In this document: positions 10,637 through 21,533 of the stretch, piece by piece
Numbering within the stretch: position 1 is the stretch's first letter
Layout of the letters: the number at the start of each line of letters is the position of its first letter
Assembly (NCBI GenBank): GCA_022315425.1
Contig: JAIUPT010000038.1
Coordinates: 2,099,501-2,163,500 of the forward strand
Source: Pseudevernia furfuracea
Lineage: Eukaryota > Ascomycota > Lecanoromycetes > Lecanorales > Parmeliaceae
Reading direction: 5' to 3'
Length of the DNA stretch: 64,000 bases
Position numbers and translations under genes: made by a program
Notes under the pieces: generated by a model
The model's database searches: none
Told to the model about the DNA's origin: nothing
The model's input: the letters and a program-made list of their open reading frames with translations, nothing else

Positions 10637-12308
10637 AAGTAGACTGTCAGAACCAGGCCTAGAAGGATATCATAGGGGTATGAGTAGACTAGGATAAAGA
10701 GTCTATCGAACTATTTAGAAGGGAGGCTCTATCTATGTAGAAGACAAGGCCTTCGCCAAGATACCTTAAGCCTAAAAAAGAAGTGTTAAAGGAAGATGTG
10801 TTAAGAGGATATAGGGTACGCTCGTAACACTATTTCCTTCCTTTGAAAAGACATATTCTTATGACTGTGATCGCTCGTTTATAACTGGTGTGATCGCTCG
10901 CTATGCATATATATGAAAGAAAGACAAAAAAGCAGAAACATGATATAAGGCAATCTGACGACGCGGACGCCGCAGTGCTGGTTTCAAGCCCGTCGATGAC
11001 GTTTTGACGATGCCATTTTGTTAGCATAACGTTATGCGATCGCAGAGGCCTTTATTGATAAAGAATTGAAGAAATCATGATCAAGGCTGTTTTTTGATGT
11101 AGCGTAGTTAGTCAATATTCGATTTGTGACCGGAGAAGAAAGTGTTAAATGTGGGAAGGGGAGTGTCCACAGAGGAGTTGCCGTCTCTTTTCGTTTTAGT
11201 GCCACCTATCGCTATCACCACTAGCTCTAGGTAACCTTTGGTCTTGAAGGGGTTAACAAGAGACACTAATGCGGTAACTGCATCATTCGTGATCGATATA
11301 ATTCGTGTTTGCAACGTCACTAGAGTTGGCTCGAGCGTAGCCTTCTGTGGGATGGAAGGCGTTGAGCATCTATGCACTGCACTGCCACCGTAACCAGACA
11401 ATCTAATGACTGGCACGATGAACAATGATCCAAAGATGATCCTTGCGCTCTATCGAAGGATGTATTGAGTTCTATGTAACTGATTATGGCTCTATCGCCT
11501 AGAAGAAAATTATGAATAGGAGTACCAGACGCGAAAGAATCGTCCATTCTTACTCGGCTTCTCAGGGCACTACTGCACCTGCTTCATACGGTATATTATT
11601 CTTACAATGATGCTAACTTACACGCTAACCATATTGGCACGATGATTAATCTTCCATCTCACACCCAACACACCGCAAGGTATTGGCGAGACTCCGAGGC
11701 CTAATATGTTGCCTGTCGATATCTGATGACTATGGTAATAGAGTTCTGCTATGTAAACGTCAATCTATGTGAACAAAGCTTCAGCCTGGTCCCCTTTTGA
11801 GGTGCTCGGCTATTAGCTACGAATTTTTGAATGTACCACAGACACATGACTGAGAAATATCCGATATTTATCTTTGGTGCAGTCACATCGTGTGTAGGAA
11901 GCGAAAAAATCATCTTATTGACATTCCTCGAGGTTCTAAGAAGCTTGACGAAGTCTGCTTGGTGATTGCTGCTACCTTGAGATTGCTGCCTTAATCCTTT
12001 GTTCAGCTGCAGAGAACTAAATATAATCGAGACCGCTCAAAGCATGTCATGATAAATATATTCGAGGACACAACCTGGCTGAAGATTGCGCCCAAAGCAT
12101 GGCCTCGCTTTCGAGATTCTCGACAAGTGCATTTCGACGGATTGCGATGCAATTAGACATGGCTTGTTGAGGCACAATATGCAACGAAGCATCAAAGCTA
12201 GCGTGATGGAGTCATGCACGGTACAATTAAAAAGCGAGATATACTCTAGAGGAGAGAGTGGAGAGTGAAAGAATAGCTAAGACAGCTTTGGAGCTAATAA
12301 TCTTGTTC
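10637..12308. other. Intergenic, no supported gene
   Basis: Two overlapping minus-strand frames (11108-11425 and 11320-11547, 105 and 75 codons) are the longest. Neither is recognisable, and no good splice pair joins them. No RNA gene was seen. Confidence 0.4.
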
Positions 12309-13329
12309 CTACGTTAGAGAAAATCTACCGCTCTTGATAGGCTCGAATATATGCGTCCAGAGATCGTCAGCCTCACCAATAGTGTAAGCCAATGTTACCG
12401 AGTCCATACCTGCCTCGTCATCTCCTGTCATTGTCTCGAGTTGTGATATGATACTCTCCAACCCAACCGCTTTTCCCGTAGCTTGAGTTGCACCAGATTC
12501 CAGTGCTACATGCACGATGTGGATATGAAAGTGGTAGTACGTGGGCTGATAGTGCACATAGAGCTTCAACTGATCCTTCTCCAGCTCCGGATACGTCTTC
12601 ACAGTAGCCTCCAGGAACTTCGTTCTCATGTCATTGAGCCAGCAAATATGCTTCTTCTTCAGATCTCTCAAGCTCCAGATATCGTTCCTCTCCACCAATC
12701 CCAGCAAATGCAGACTCTCCATCGTCTTTCTGTCCCAATTGAGGTCGGGCAGCATCAGGAAACCTTCATCATTATCTCGACCTTTTGGCGTCCTGTAGAT
12801 GACATCTTTGACTTCTGCCTTGCCATCTATAATATTCCGCATCCAGTCGAGTCTTCCTTGTGCCTCTCTCTGCTGTTGCACATAAGGCCTAATATGCTCC
12901 CTGTATATCCGGGGCGTCTCTTGCACGGCGCGGAGGCCTTGCTTACTATACTTCTTCAAGTGTTTTTCGGTGGCGGGGTAGAACAGGTTGATCTTGAGGT
13001 CAGCATGTAGCTCATCCGCAGGTGCGGCTCCGCTACATGCCAAGTACCAGAAGTAGATCTCGTTCGCGCCGAGGTTTTTAAGACTTTGTAGAGTGGTCGG
13101 TATAGTAGAGAGGTATGAAGCTGAGGCTGGAAAGGGTGCGCGCTCGAGGACCAAAATTGCGGGTTGGCTGCGTATGAGTCCATAGAGGGCTGCTCGTCGT
13201 CCTGCTTGGTCTGTGGACAGTTTAGTAGAAGCCCTCTGCTGGTCCCAAAGTTGACACACCTTGCTTCAACAGACACTCCAGCTTAAAATCCGGGAGAAGA
13301 GCTTCAGCTCTTGCTTTATCGTCTGCCAT
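12309..13329 (-). CDS. Scavenger mRNA decapping enzyme DcpS (HIT family)
   Basis: Two exons, 13329-13260 and 13210-12309, flank a 49-nt intron (donor GTGTGT, branch CTAAAC, acceptor CACAG). Splicing gives 323 residues, and MADDKARAEALLPDFKLEC runs straight into DQAGRRAALYG. DcpS hydrolyses the residual m7G cap left after 3'-5' mRNA decay and influences 5'-3' decay. The N-terminal swapped-dimer domain holds the AILVLERAPF strand. The central block FLMLPDLNWD...LHLLGLVER is typical, and the C-terminal HIT triad reads HFHIHIVHV within YYHFHIHIVHV. Length fits the family (about 300-350). An unspliced start at 13259 would lose the conserved N-terminus, so the two-exon model is preferred. Confidence 0.93.
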
Positions 13330-13929
13330 TCTCGACTGAACAACTTGCAATATTCGAGTGCTTGTACCCCGATATGTGCTGCTGAGTAATCGATATGCAA
13401 TTTGGCTAGCAAGCCGTGAGTGTTTGATCCGGCAGTACTCTAATGCCTACTTATGGGTTTCTTGTCTGGCGAGTTCGAGTGGCCCCTAAAGACACGCTAC
13501 AGCGTTACCAGCAGCGAAGACAAGCCGAACCCCATAGAAGCGCGCATGGTTACTCGAGACGAGTGCACTCAGCGAAGACAGAAACAACGGCATTGAACGA
13601 GCTTGAACAGTCCAGGAGAAGGATTGATCAGCCAGACACGTCACAACTGGAAAGTCTGCCAAAAGGGTTCGCTAAAAGCGTCGCGGGGATAGTTGCCACC
13701 CTCGCCACCGCCACCTGTCGGTTCATGTGGGACTTGATATCTGCACCTTTGCCTGCCGACTCACTAATCGTCATTACGTGTACGAGTAAAAAACACAGTA
13801 ATAAACAACTACCATGCTGGGGATGTCCAATCAGAAATATTAGCAATTAGGGAGGTGTGGGAGGTCAAGCTGCTGTGCGTTTATTTTGCTTCTTTCAGCA
13901 TGGTTACATAGAGTAAGCATCGACTTTGG
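13330..13929. other. Intergenic; one unsupported 135-codon frame
   Basis: A plus-strand frame from 13443 to 13850 starts with ATG but shows no known motif, and its composition is not clearly coding. It is noted rather than called. Confidence 0.35.
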
Positions 13930-13936
13930 AATAATA

Positions 13937-14822
13937 ATGGGTATTGCTACGTGTACACCCCCCTCTATTTTAAAGAAGGTTCACCGGACTAAGCTACCTC
14001 ACCAACTCTCTAGAGAGCAAGCCCTTAAAATAAGTCGATCGCAGAGTTATTCTGATAAAAAAGTAGCTGAATGAAAGGGCTAGAAGACGGAGTAGAGGTA
14101 GCCGTGACTTAAAGTGGTTGAAGTATTTTCTATATACGTAGAGAAGGAAAAACGATAGGGCGATCGTTATATGCGACTCTCCTGCTTTGTCTTCATCATC
14201 ATCTTCTAAAAATTGGGCATAATCTCGGTTCCTGGGGCCGAATGAGAATTTTTTTGGTGTGAAACATCGATATGAGATTTCATAATTTTCTGCACACAGC
14301 GATCTAGACGGCTAAACCGTGTCAAAAACACGTTATTTTGATCGCCAGAAGAATGTGGTGTAGTGAGGTTTTGTTCGATGCCCGCCCGATGCCCGTAACT
14401 CAGCTCACTTTTATCAGCTCGTGCTGCCGAAGTATCTGGAGAAGAAGAATAATAAGAACGAAGAGAATAAAGAGGAGGACGAGAAGAGATAGGCGAGAAT
14501 TAGTGAGCGCAGTTAGATCTGATAATGGCGATAGCACGTCCATGACGGTAGAAATGTGTTTTGTCTTTGGTAGATTTGATGGAAATGTAAGTGCGCCAAA
14601 TTGCGACGCATTGCGACGCCTTGCGGGGGGAGAGGATTTACTGAGACCCTTGAAGTTTCTATGGGACTTCGTGTCAAGTCTCTGATTTGCGGGCAAATAC
14701 CTTATGTCAAGCCGAATAGTGTTGGAAGGTATACTCATGTTACTAGCCTATATCTACCTAGGTACCTAGCTGAGGGGGGGTGTACATGTAACAAAAGAGG
14801 GTGTACACGTAGCAATACCCAT
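13937..14822. mobile_element. Non-autonomous TIR DNA transposon (~886 bp)
   Basis: The ends are perfect 24-bp inverted repeats: 13937-13960 begins ATGGGTATTGCTACGTGTAC, and 14799-14822 is its reverse complement. Both ends are flanked by AATAATA (13930-13936 and 14823-14829), a possible 7-bp target-site duplication, though the AT-simple sequence weakens that. Next to the right end is a partial second copy of the terminus (about 14776-14792, with C-to-T changes). The interior has no transposase, only short frames on both strands. The superfamily is unclear; a duplication of 7-8 bp would fit hAT-like elements. It lies about 100 bp upstream of the MFS transporter start. Confidence 0.65.
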
Positions 14823-14927
14823 AATAATAAACGAGAATCCCTTGTACTCTGCAAATCTCGGTTCAAATCTTCGGATTCATCATCGAACTGCGGACGCTCA
14901 ACCCATATCGGAGTGAAGCCTCACTAC

Positions 14928-16500
14928 ATGTGTGCTGCTAGGAACGATGCAGAGGACACCTGCCTAACTACCACCACTGACAGCGGCAATGCTCATGGTT
15001 ATTCAACGACTTTTGCAAAGTACGAGAATCGAGAGCGCAGCAAAAAATCGTCCGACTTCATAGAAAAAGACAGTACTCCCTCTGCACCAGCACCGTTCGG
15101 TACTGTAGACCCTGAGGAATCTGCCAACAACCGTACCAGTGACAGCAGTGATGACGATGAAGACTTCCCAGAAGGTGGTCTTCGAGCCTGGCTTGTGGTA
15201 TTTGGCTCATTCTGCGCCATGTTCATGGTCTTCGGGACTGTGAACTCCACAGGTGCATTCCAAGAATACTTCAGTTCGAATCAACTTCGTGATTATTCAT
15301 CTGGTCAAATTGGATGGATCTTCAGTCTGAATCTGTTCCTGGTCTTCCTCTGTGGCATCTATACTGGAAGAATCTTCGATGTCCATGGCCCAAAGGTTCT
15401 GCTTGCTGTTGGTAGCTTGGCGCTGGTTTTGTCAATGATGCTATTGAGCTTCTGTACCGGTGCGTAGGCTCCACACAACCTCTACTTTGCATGAATACTA
15501 TTCCAAAATTTGACAAATGCTAATGCTGCACCAGAATACTGGCATTTCATGCTCGATTACGCACTTCTTGGGGGTCTAGGAGGCGCACTCCTTAACACCC
15601 CAGCCTACGCCTCGATCGGCCACTTCTTCAAGCGCCGCCGTGGTTTCGCAACCGGCATCGCTTACACCAGTGGCTCCATCGGCGGTATTGTTTTTCCGCT
15701 AATGCTACAAAGTCTCCTACCCAAGATAGGCTTCGCTTGGTCCACCAGAGTGCTTGGCTTCCTCCTCCTATTGTTGGCAGTCCCAGCAAACCTTTTCATC
15801 ACAAAGAGATTACCATCCTCCAAAAAAGCCGTTAGCGTCATTCCTGATCTGACCGCTTTCAAAGATCCTAGCTTTGCACTTTGTACGGCTGGGATGTTCC
15901 TTATGGAATGGGGCCTATTTGTACCCTTGACGTACATCAGCGCGTACGTTACCACTCATGGTCAAGATGCATCGTTTGGATTCACTGTCCTTGCGTTGCT
16001 GAATGCTGGGAGCTTCTTTGGTCGATTGGTTCCCGGATTCCTCGCGGATCGATTCGGCAGATTCCATGTCATTATCGTGACGATCTCTCTGTGTGCAATC
16101 ACGGTTCTCGCCATGTGGTTGCCGGCTGCAAATTCGAAGGCCATTATAATTGCATTTGCCATCACGTTCGGTTTTGCCAGCGGTAGCAATCTAAGTCTAA
16201 TGCCCGTATGCTTATCTCAACTCTGTAGAGTTGAGAATTACGGCCGCTACGTCTCTACCGCCTATTTCTTTGTCAGTTTCGGGTAAGCACAGTCATGTCA
16301 TATCTTTTTCCATGCAACACTGACATGTGCACTGTAGTACATTGACAAGCATTCCAATCGGTGGCCAGCTCCTCAGCATCACTGGTGGAGCTTACTGGGG
16401 TCTGATCGTCTTCGCAGGTGTGTCTTATATTGGAGCTTTAAGCTGTTATACTGCCTCAAGGGTTGTCGCCGTCGGATGGAACCCGAAGACCTTCTTTTAA
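14928..16500 (+). CDS. MFS monocarboxylate-type transporter
   Basis: Three exons, 14928-15459, 15535-16282 and 16338-16500, give 480 residues. Intron 1 (75 nt) has donor GTGCGT and acceptor CCAG; intron 2 (55 nt) has GTAAGC, branch CTGAC and TAG. Both keep phase. After an acidic, Ser-rich cytosolic N-terminus (about 85 residues) comes FPEGGLRAWLVVFGSF, the conserved first-TM signature of the fungal monocarboxylate transporter-like family (MCH/MCT). About twelve hydrophobic segments follow, with the loop motif GRIFDVHGPK between TM2 and TM3 and FLADRFGR between TM8 and TM9. Likely a plasma- or organelle-membrane solute carrier; the fungal members' substrates vary and cannot be read from sequence. 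The ATG at 14928 is chosen because the longer frame upstream runs into the transposon end. Confidence 0.85.
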
Positions 16501-17686
16501 GCTTACATAAATACTCAATTTTACATGTTATGTGCTTGCTGATATTTGGTTGATTGATTGATTAATCCATACTACCCTAAAATCAGCCTCTGGTAGACCC
16601 ACTACGCGAGACTACGTAACCTATCTAATCTAGTTGTGTCTTGTTTTTGATTTCGTTACCCTTACGTAACGATTTCTAATTGACTGAAAGTAGTAAACGG
16701 GGTTCCCTTGTAACGCAGAGCCTCTCTTATCTAATGAATATCTGATGGAGGCCTTTTTTTAACTCGAAACCCTAATATGTAGATGTAACTTGTGTACTGA
16801 CTAAAAAGAAACTTCTCTAAGCTCGGAAGTCCCGTAGAGTGCTATATTTTCGTCGAGCTAGTCTTCGTCGAGATTGCTCTAATAATACTAAGAGTAAGGT
16901 AACTACTCCTTTATTGACACACTATCCCTTTTAGACTTAGCGTGCCTTGGCAGGCTCACTCAGCCATACCTTCCCTCCCAGTACATAGTTGCTCTCTATC
17001 TAGTTGTCTTATTTAATACACCTACATGACTTGAAAGTTGACTCTGTACTGGTCCTGACAAACAAGGCGTACGACAGACGAGGCGCATATATGATATAGT
17101 GTGGGGTGGGGTTCAAAGAAGGATAGAGTTCGAGGAGAGTATTACAGTATCATTTCGAGCGAATGTGAATGAAAAACAGCGAGGGATGAGAGAAGGGACG
17201 GGTTTGCTAATCGCTACGACTAAATCAAAAGGTGATCACTGAGGATAAGTCACTGTAATGGACTATATACATCAGTTGTAGACTTGCTAGCGTACGACCG
17301 CTCGCCCATCTGGATGTGAAGGGCTTTAGGTAATTCTCTCGATATTCCGTCAGATAGCGCTTTACCTAATTGAGTGCTAGCGTTGCCGCTTTACCGGGTT
17401 CGGTAATTCACGAAGGTCGGCCAATGCCAAGAAACGAAATGGATTTTGAATACGCTAAATGGCTGGCTTGGCACCCCGGACTGCGCAGGGGTCAAATGAG
17501 CCGCAACTTTTTTATATTGACTCACACGGCACTCAATGTCCATGGAGACTTAGCACAGAAACACGCATGTTTCGTGGGCTGCAATCCATCAGATCGCGAA
17601 TTAATTCTGTCAGAACTGTCTCTGACACAGATGCCTTACATGGTCCGCAGGTCTTGAAGCTACAATTCCCACGGACAAATACAGCT
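16501..17686. other. Intergenic between MFS and LeuRS genes
   Basis: 16500-17100 is AT-rich with no coding signal. Copy B of the 40-bp repeat lies at 17421-17460. The segment just before 17687 is the 5' region of the leucyl-tRNA synthetase gene. Confidence 0.45.
17421..17460 (+). repeat. 40-bp repeat, copy B
   Basis: Identical over 40 bases to the minus strand of 441-480. It sits inside a 95-codon frame with no other recognisable content, 226 bp upstream of the LeuRS start codon. Confidence 0.85.
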
Positions 17687-20600
17687 ATGGCCGCTGCAGA
17701 TGGCGCCGCTGGCGCGACGGCGAAGACTTTGAAAATGGAGAATGCAAGAGGCCTGCTCCATCTGAAAGATCGTGGCTGACAGGCTGTTTTAACAGACCGA
17801 GAAGAGAGATACCCTGATTGAAATAGAAAAAAGATACCAAAAGAAATGGCTGGAAAGCAAAGTTTTCGACTCCAACGCTCCCACAACCTCCGAAATACCC
17901 ACGGGCTCGATGCTCCCCGCGGAGTTGCGGAAGAAGCACCCCAAACACTTTGGCATCTTCGCATACCCGTACACGAATGGCACTCTACACGCCGGGCACA
18001 GCTTCACCGTCAGCAAAGTCGAATTCACAGCTGGCTTTGCGAGAATGGAAGGAAAGCGAGTCTTGTTTCCTTTAGGGTTTCACTTAACCGGCATGCCCAT
18101 CAAAGCTTGTGCAGACAAATTGACGGAAGACGTCCGGAAATTTGGACAAAACTTTGAGCGTTATGAGGACGAGGATCTCGGTGGTACAGATCAGAAGGTG
18201 ACGGCGCCAGCGCCAACGCAGGCAGAGACAAAGGAAGACATCACAAAGTTCACCTCAAAAAAAGGCAAGGCCGCAGCGAAGACAATTAAGATGAAGTACC
18301 AATTCCAGATCATGCTAGCTTTAGGAATCCCAAAAAAAGAGATACACAAATTCGCCGATGCACATTACTGGCTGCAATACTTCCCACCATTATTGAAACA
18401 AGATCTGAACAACTTTGGGGCTCGGATAGATTGGAGACGATCAATGGTCACGACCGATGCTAATCCATACTATGATGCTTTTGTACGATGGCAGATGAAC
18501 CGGTTATATGAGCTGAAAAAGATACAGTATGGTATTCGGTATACAATTTATTCGCCAAAAGATGGACAGCCGTGTATGGACCATGACAGATCAGAGGGTG
18601 AAGGTGTAGCTCCACAGGATTACACTGCTCTCAAATTAAAAGTCAAGCAATGGGCGCCGAGGGCTGCAGAGAAAATAAAGGGCAGGCTCCCAGATGGAGC
18701 GCCTGTGTTTTTCGTTCCTGCAACTCTGCGGCCTGAAACGATGTATGGACAGACTTGCTGCTTTGTGGGACCTAAGATCACCTATGGCGTGTTCAAAGTA
18801 TCAGAAAATGAATACTACGTAGTTACTAAACGGGCTGCTTGGAATATGGCATTTCAAGGAACCTTCTTCAAGAATGACAATTTCGCACGAGACGCTGGCG
18901 AGCTTCCTCTGGTTCTCGAGCTGACCGGTGCAGAGGTAGTCGGTACCCTTGTCAATGCGCCATTATCGATACATAAGCAAGGTGTGAGGATCTTACCTAT
19001 GGAATCCGTTCTCCCATCCAAAGGTACCGGTGTCGTGACTTCTGTTCCTTCTGACAGCCCTGATGACTACGCTACGGTCACTGATCTGGCGAAAAAAGCC
19101 GAATACTACGGCATAGAGAAGGAGTGGGCTCAGCTCGAGATTCCACCCATCATCCAGACACCGTCATATGGGAATATCACTGCTAAATTTCTCGTGGAGA
19201 AGATGAAGATCAACTCACCAAAGGATGCGAAGCAGCTTGCAGAAGCGAAAGACCTGGCCTACAAGGAAGGGTACTACAAAGGTACCATGCTCATTGGTGA
19301 CTTCAAAGGCGAAGCCGTCGAGGCAGCGAAGCCTAAAGTCAAAGCTGCCCTGATCAAAAGTGGCGAAGCTTTCGAGTATGCCGAGCCAAACGGTCATGTC
19401 GTCAGCCGCAGTGGTGATGAATGTGTCACTGCATACCTTGGTCAATGGTTCCTGAACTACGGAGAGAACGACCCTCAGTGGCGAGATACTGTCCTCGACC
19501 ATCTCAAGAACGACATGGAGACTTACAGCTCAGAGACACAGAATGGGTTCGAAAAGAACCTTGAATGGCTCAATCGATGGGCATGTGCTAGGACATATGG
19601 ACTTGGATCAAAGCTTCCTTGGGACCCAAAATTCCTCGTGGAGAGCTTGAGCGACAGCACGATCTACATGGCCTACTACACGATTTCACATCTGCTACAC
19701 GGCGACATATTTGGCAAAACACCTGGCAAGCTGGACATCAAACCACACCAGATGATCGACGAAGTTTGGGACTATATATTTTGCCGGCGGGAACTCAGCG
19801 AGGAGCTCTTAAAAGATTGCGGCATCAGGAAAACAGATCTGGAGACGATGAGGAGAGAATTCGAGTATTGGTATCCTTTGGACGTGAACAGCTCTGGCAA
19901 GGACCTTATTCCCAATCATCTTACCTTCTTCCTCTACATTCACATCGCCCTTTTTCCGAAAGAGTTCTGGCCGCGAAGCGTGCGGGCAAACGGACATTTG
20001 CTACTTAACGGAGAAAAAATGAGCAAGAGCACAGGCAATTTCATGACCTTGAATGACGCAGTGGAAAAGTATGGCGCAGATGCATGTCGGATAGCTTTAG
20101 CAGATGCCGGCGACGGAGTCGAAGACGCAAACTTCGAGGAGGCAGTCGCTAACCAAATCATCCTGCGAATGTTTACCCTGAGGGAATGGTGTGAAGAGAT
20201 TCTCAACGACAAGAATCTCCGAACAGGCGAAGCCAACGAACTCTGGGACCAGCTCTTCGACAACGAAATGAACACTCTCGTCCATGAGGCCCGACAGCAC
20301 TATGAAGCGTAAGCATCCCCCCACCTCAATTATCTCTTTCCAATTCATACTAACCATCCCCCCAAACAGAACGGACTTCAAAGTCGCCCTCAAATCCTCC
20401 CTCTACGACTTCACCTCTGCCCGCGACTTCTACCGCGAAGCCACCACCGCCGCCTCCCTCCCCATGCACTCATCCCTCATCCACAAATACATCACCCTGC
20501 AAGCCCTCCTAATCACTCCCATCGCCCCTCACTGGGCCGACTACATCTGGTCCGAAGTCCTCAAGAACTCCAACCCAAGCACGATACAAAACGCCCTCTG

Positions 20601-21198
20601 GCCCGACGTTCCCACCCCTGATCCTTCGTTGACGGCGACGAGGGAGTACGTCAGGGCCACGAGCAGCGCGATTACGAGTGCGGAGGCGGCGCAGCAGAAG
20701 CGCAAGGAGAAAGGGAAGGTCATCTCCTTCGATCCCAAACTCCCCAAAAAACTCACCATCTTCTGCGCCGCTTCGTTCCCGGCCTGGCAGGATGCGTACC
20801 TCGAAATCGTCCGCGACTCCTTCGACGGCATGGCCTTCGATGAGAAGGCTCTCAACACCAAAGTCCAAGCCAAGGGCAAAGCGGAGATGAAACGCGCGAT
20901 GCCGTTCGTGCAACATCTTAAGAAACGCCTCGTGGGTGGAGAGAGTCCGGAGGTGGTCTTTGACAGAAAGTTGGCGTTTGAGGAGGGAGGGGTGTTGGAG
21001 AAGATGGTGAGGGGGTTGATGCGGACGACGGGTTGTAAGGTTATTGAGGTTGTCAAGGTCGAGGGAGAGGAAGGGGAGAAAGTGGGGACTGTCATGGCTG
21101 GAGAGGGGAAAGGAGGGAAGAGAGAAGAGTTGCCCTCTGTGGCGGGACAGGCGACGCCAGGGAGTCCAAGTTTTCATTTTGAAAATGTTGAGGGATGA
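17687..21198 (+). CDS. Cytosolic leucyl-tRNA synthetase
   Basis: Exons 17687-17743, 17796-20308 and 20370-21198 give 1132 residues, normal for eukaryotic cytosolic LeuRS (class Ia). It charges tRNA-Leu in the cytoplasm. The HIGH motif reads HAGH at residues 84-87 within YPYTNGTLHAGHSF; the KMSKS motif is intact at 760-764. Between them lies the CP1 editing domain region (ATLRPETMYGQT; VTSVPSDSPDDY). The C-terminal part holds the anticodon-binding helices and a Lys/Glu-rich tail. Intron 1 is 52 nt and non-canonical: the donor is GC (AAT|GCAAGA), with branch CTGAC and acceptor AACAG. It is needed to join MAAADGAAGATAKTLKMEN to TEKRDTLIEIEKRY. Intron 2 (61 nt, GTAAGC...CAAACAG) is ordinary. The yeast counterpart is CDC60. 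Confidence 0.95.
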
Positions 21199-21533
21199 GT
21201 ATGCTTAGATGTGGCTGAATAGATAGGTGCTCAGCCCTGTGAAGTGGTTGGCCAGATAGGCATTTGCATGCATTGAGCTAGCATATGATGGCCAATAGAT
21301 AGGTGAAAGCACTCTTGCTCTGGACATTGTCCACGTGGCGAAGCCATAGAGGCTGTCTGGGTATACATGATGCTCGCTAATCAAACTGACAAGAGATCCG
21401 TCGGTCTCAAACGCCAAATGGTATGCAGCCGCCCATTCAGTCCAGTCTGGAGTATGATTGCAAATATATATGTCCGAAGCAGATACGCTAGAAAAGGACA
21501 ATGTGAAAGAGACCTTGTGTTAAGTAAGCGCAG

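Noticed and set aside
13443..13850. 135-codon ATG frame
   Set aside because: No motif, no splice support and composition not convincingly coding; left uncalled.
9194..16500. Secondary-metabolite gene cluster (P450-like plus MFS)
   Set aside because: No synthase or synthetase core gene, and the housekeeping DcpS gene lies between them.
20509..21177. 222-codon minus-strand open frame
   Set aside because: Opposite the last LeuRS exon and caused by its GC bias; no recognisable domain.
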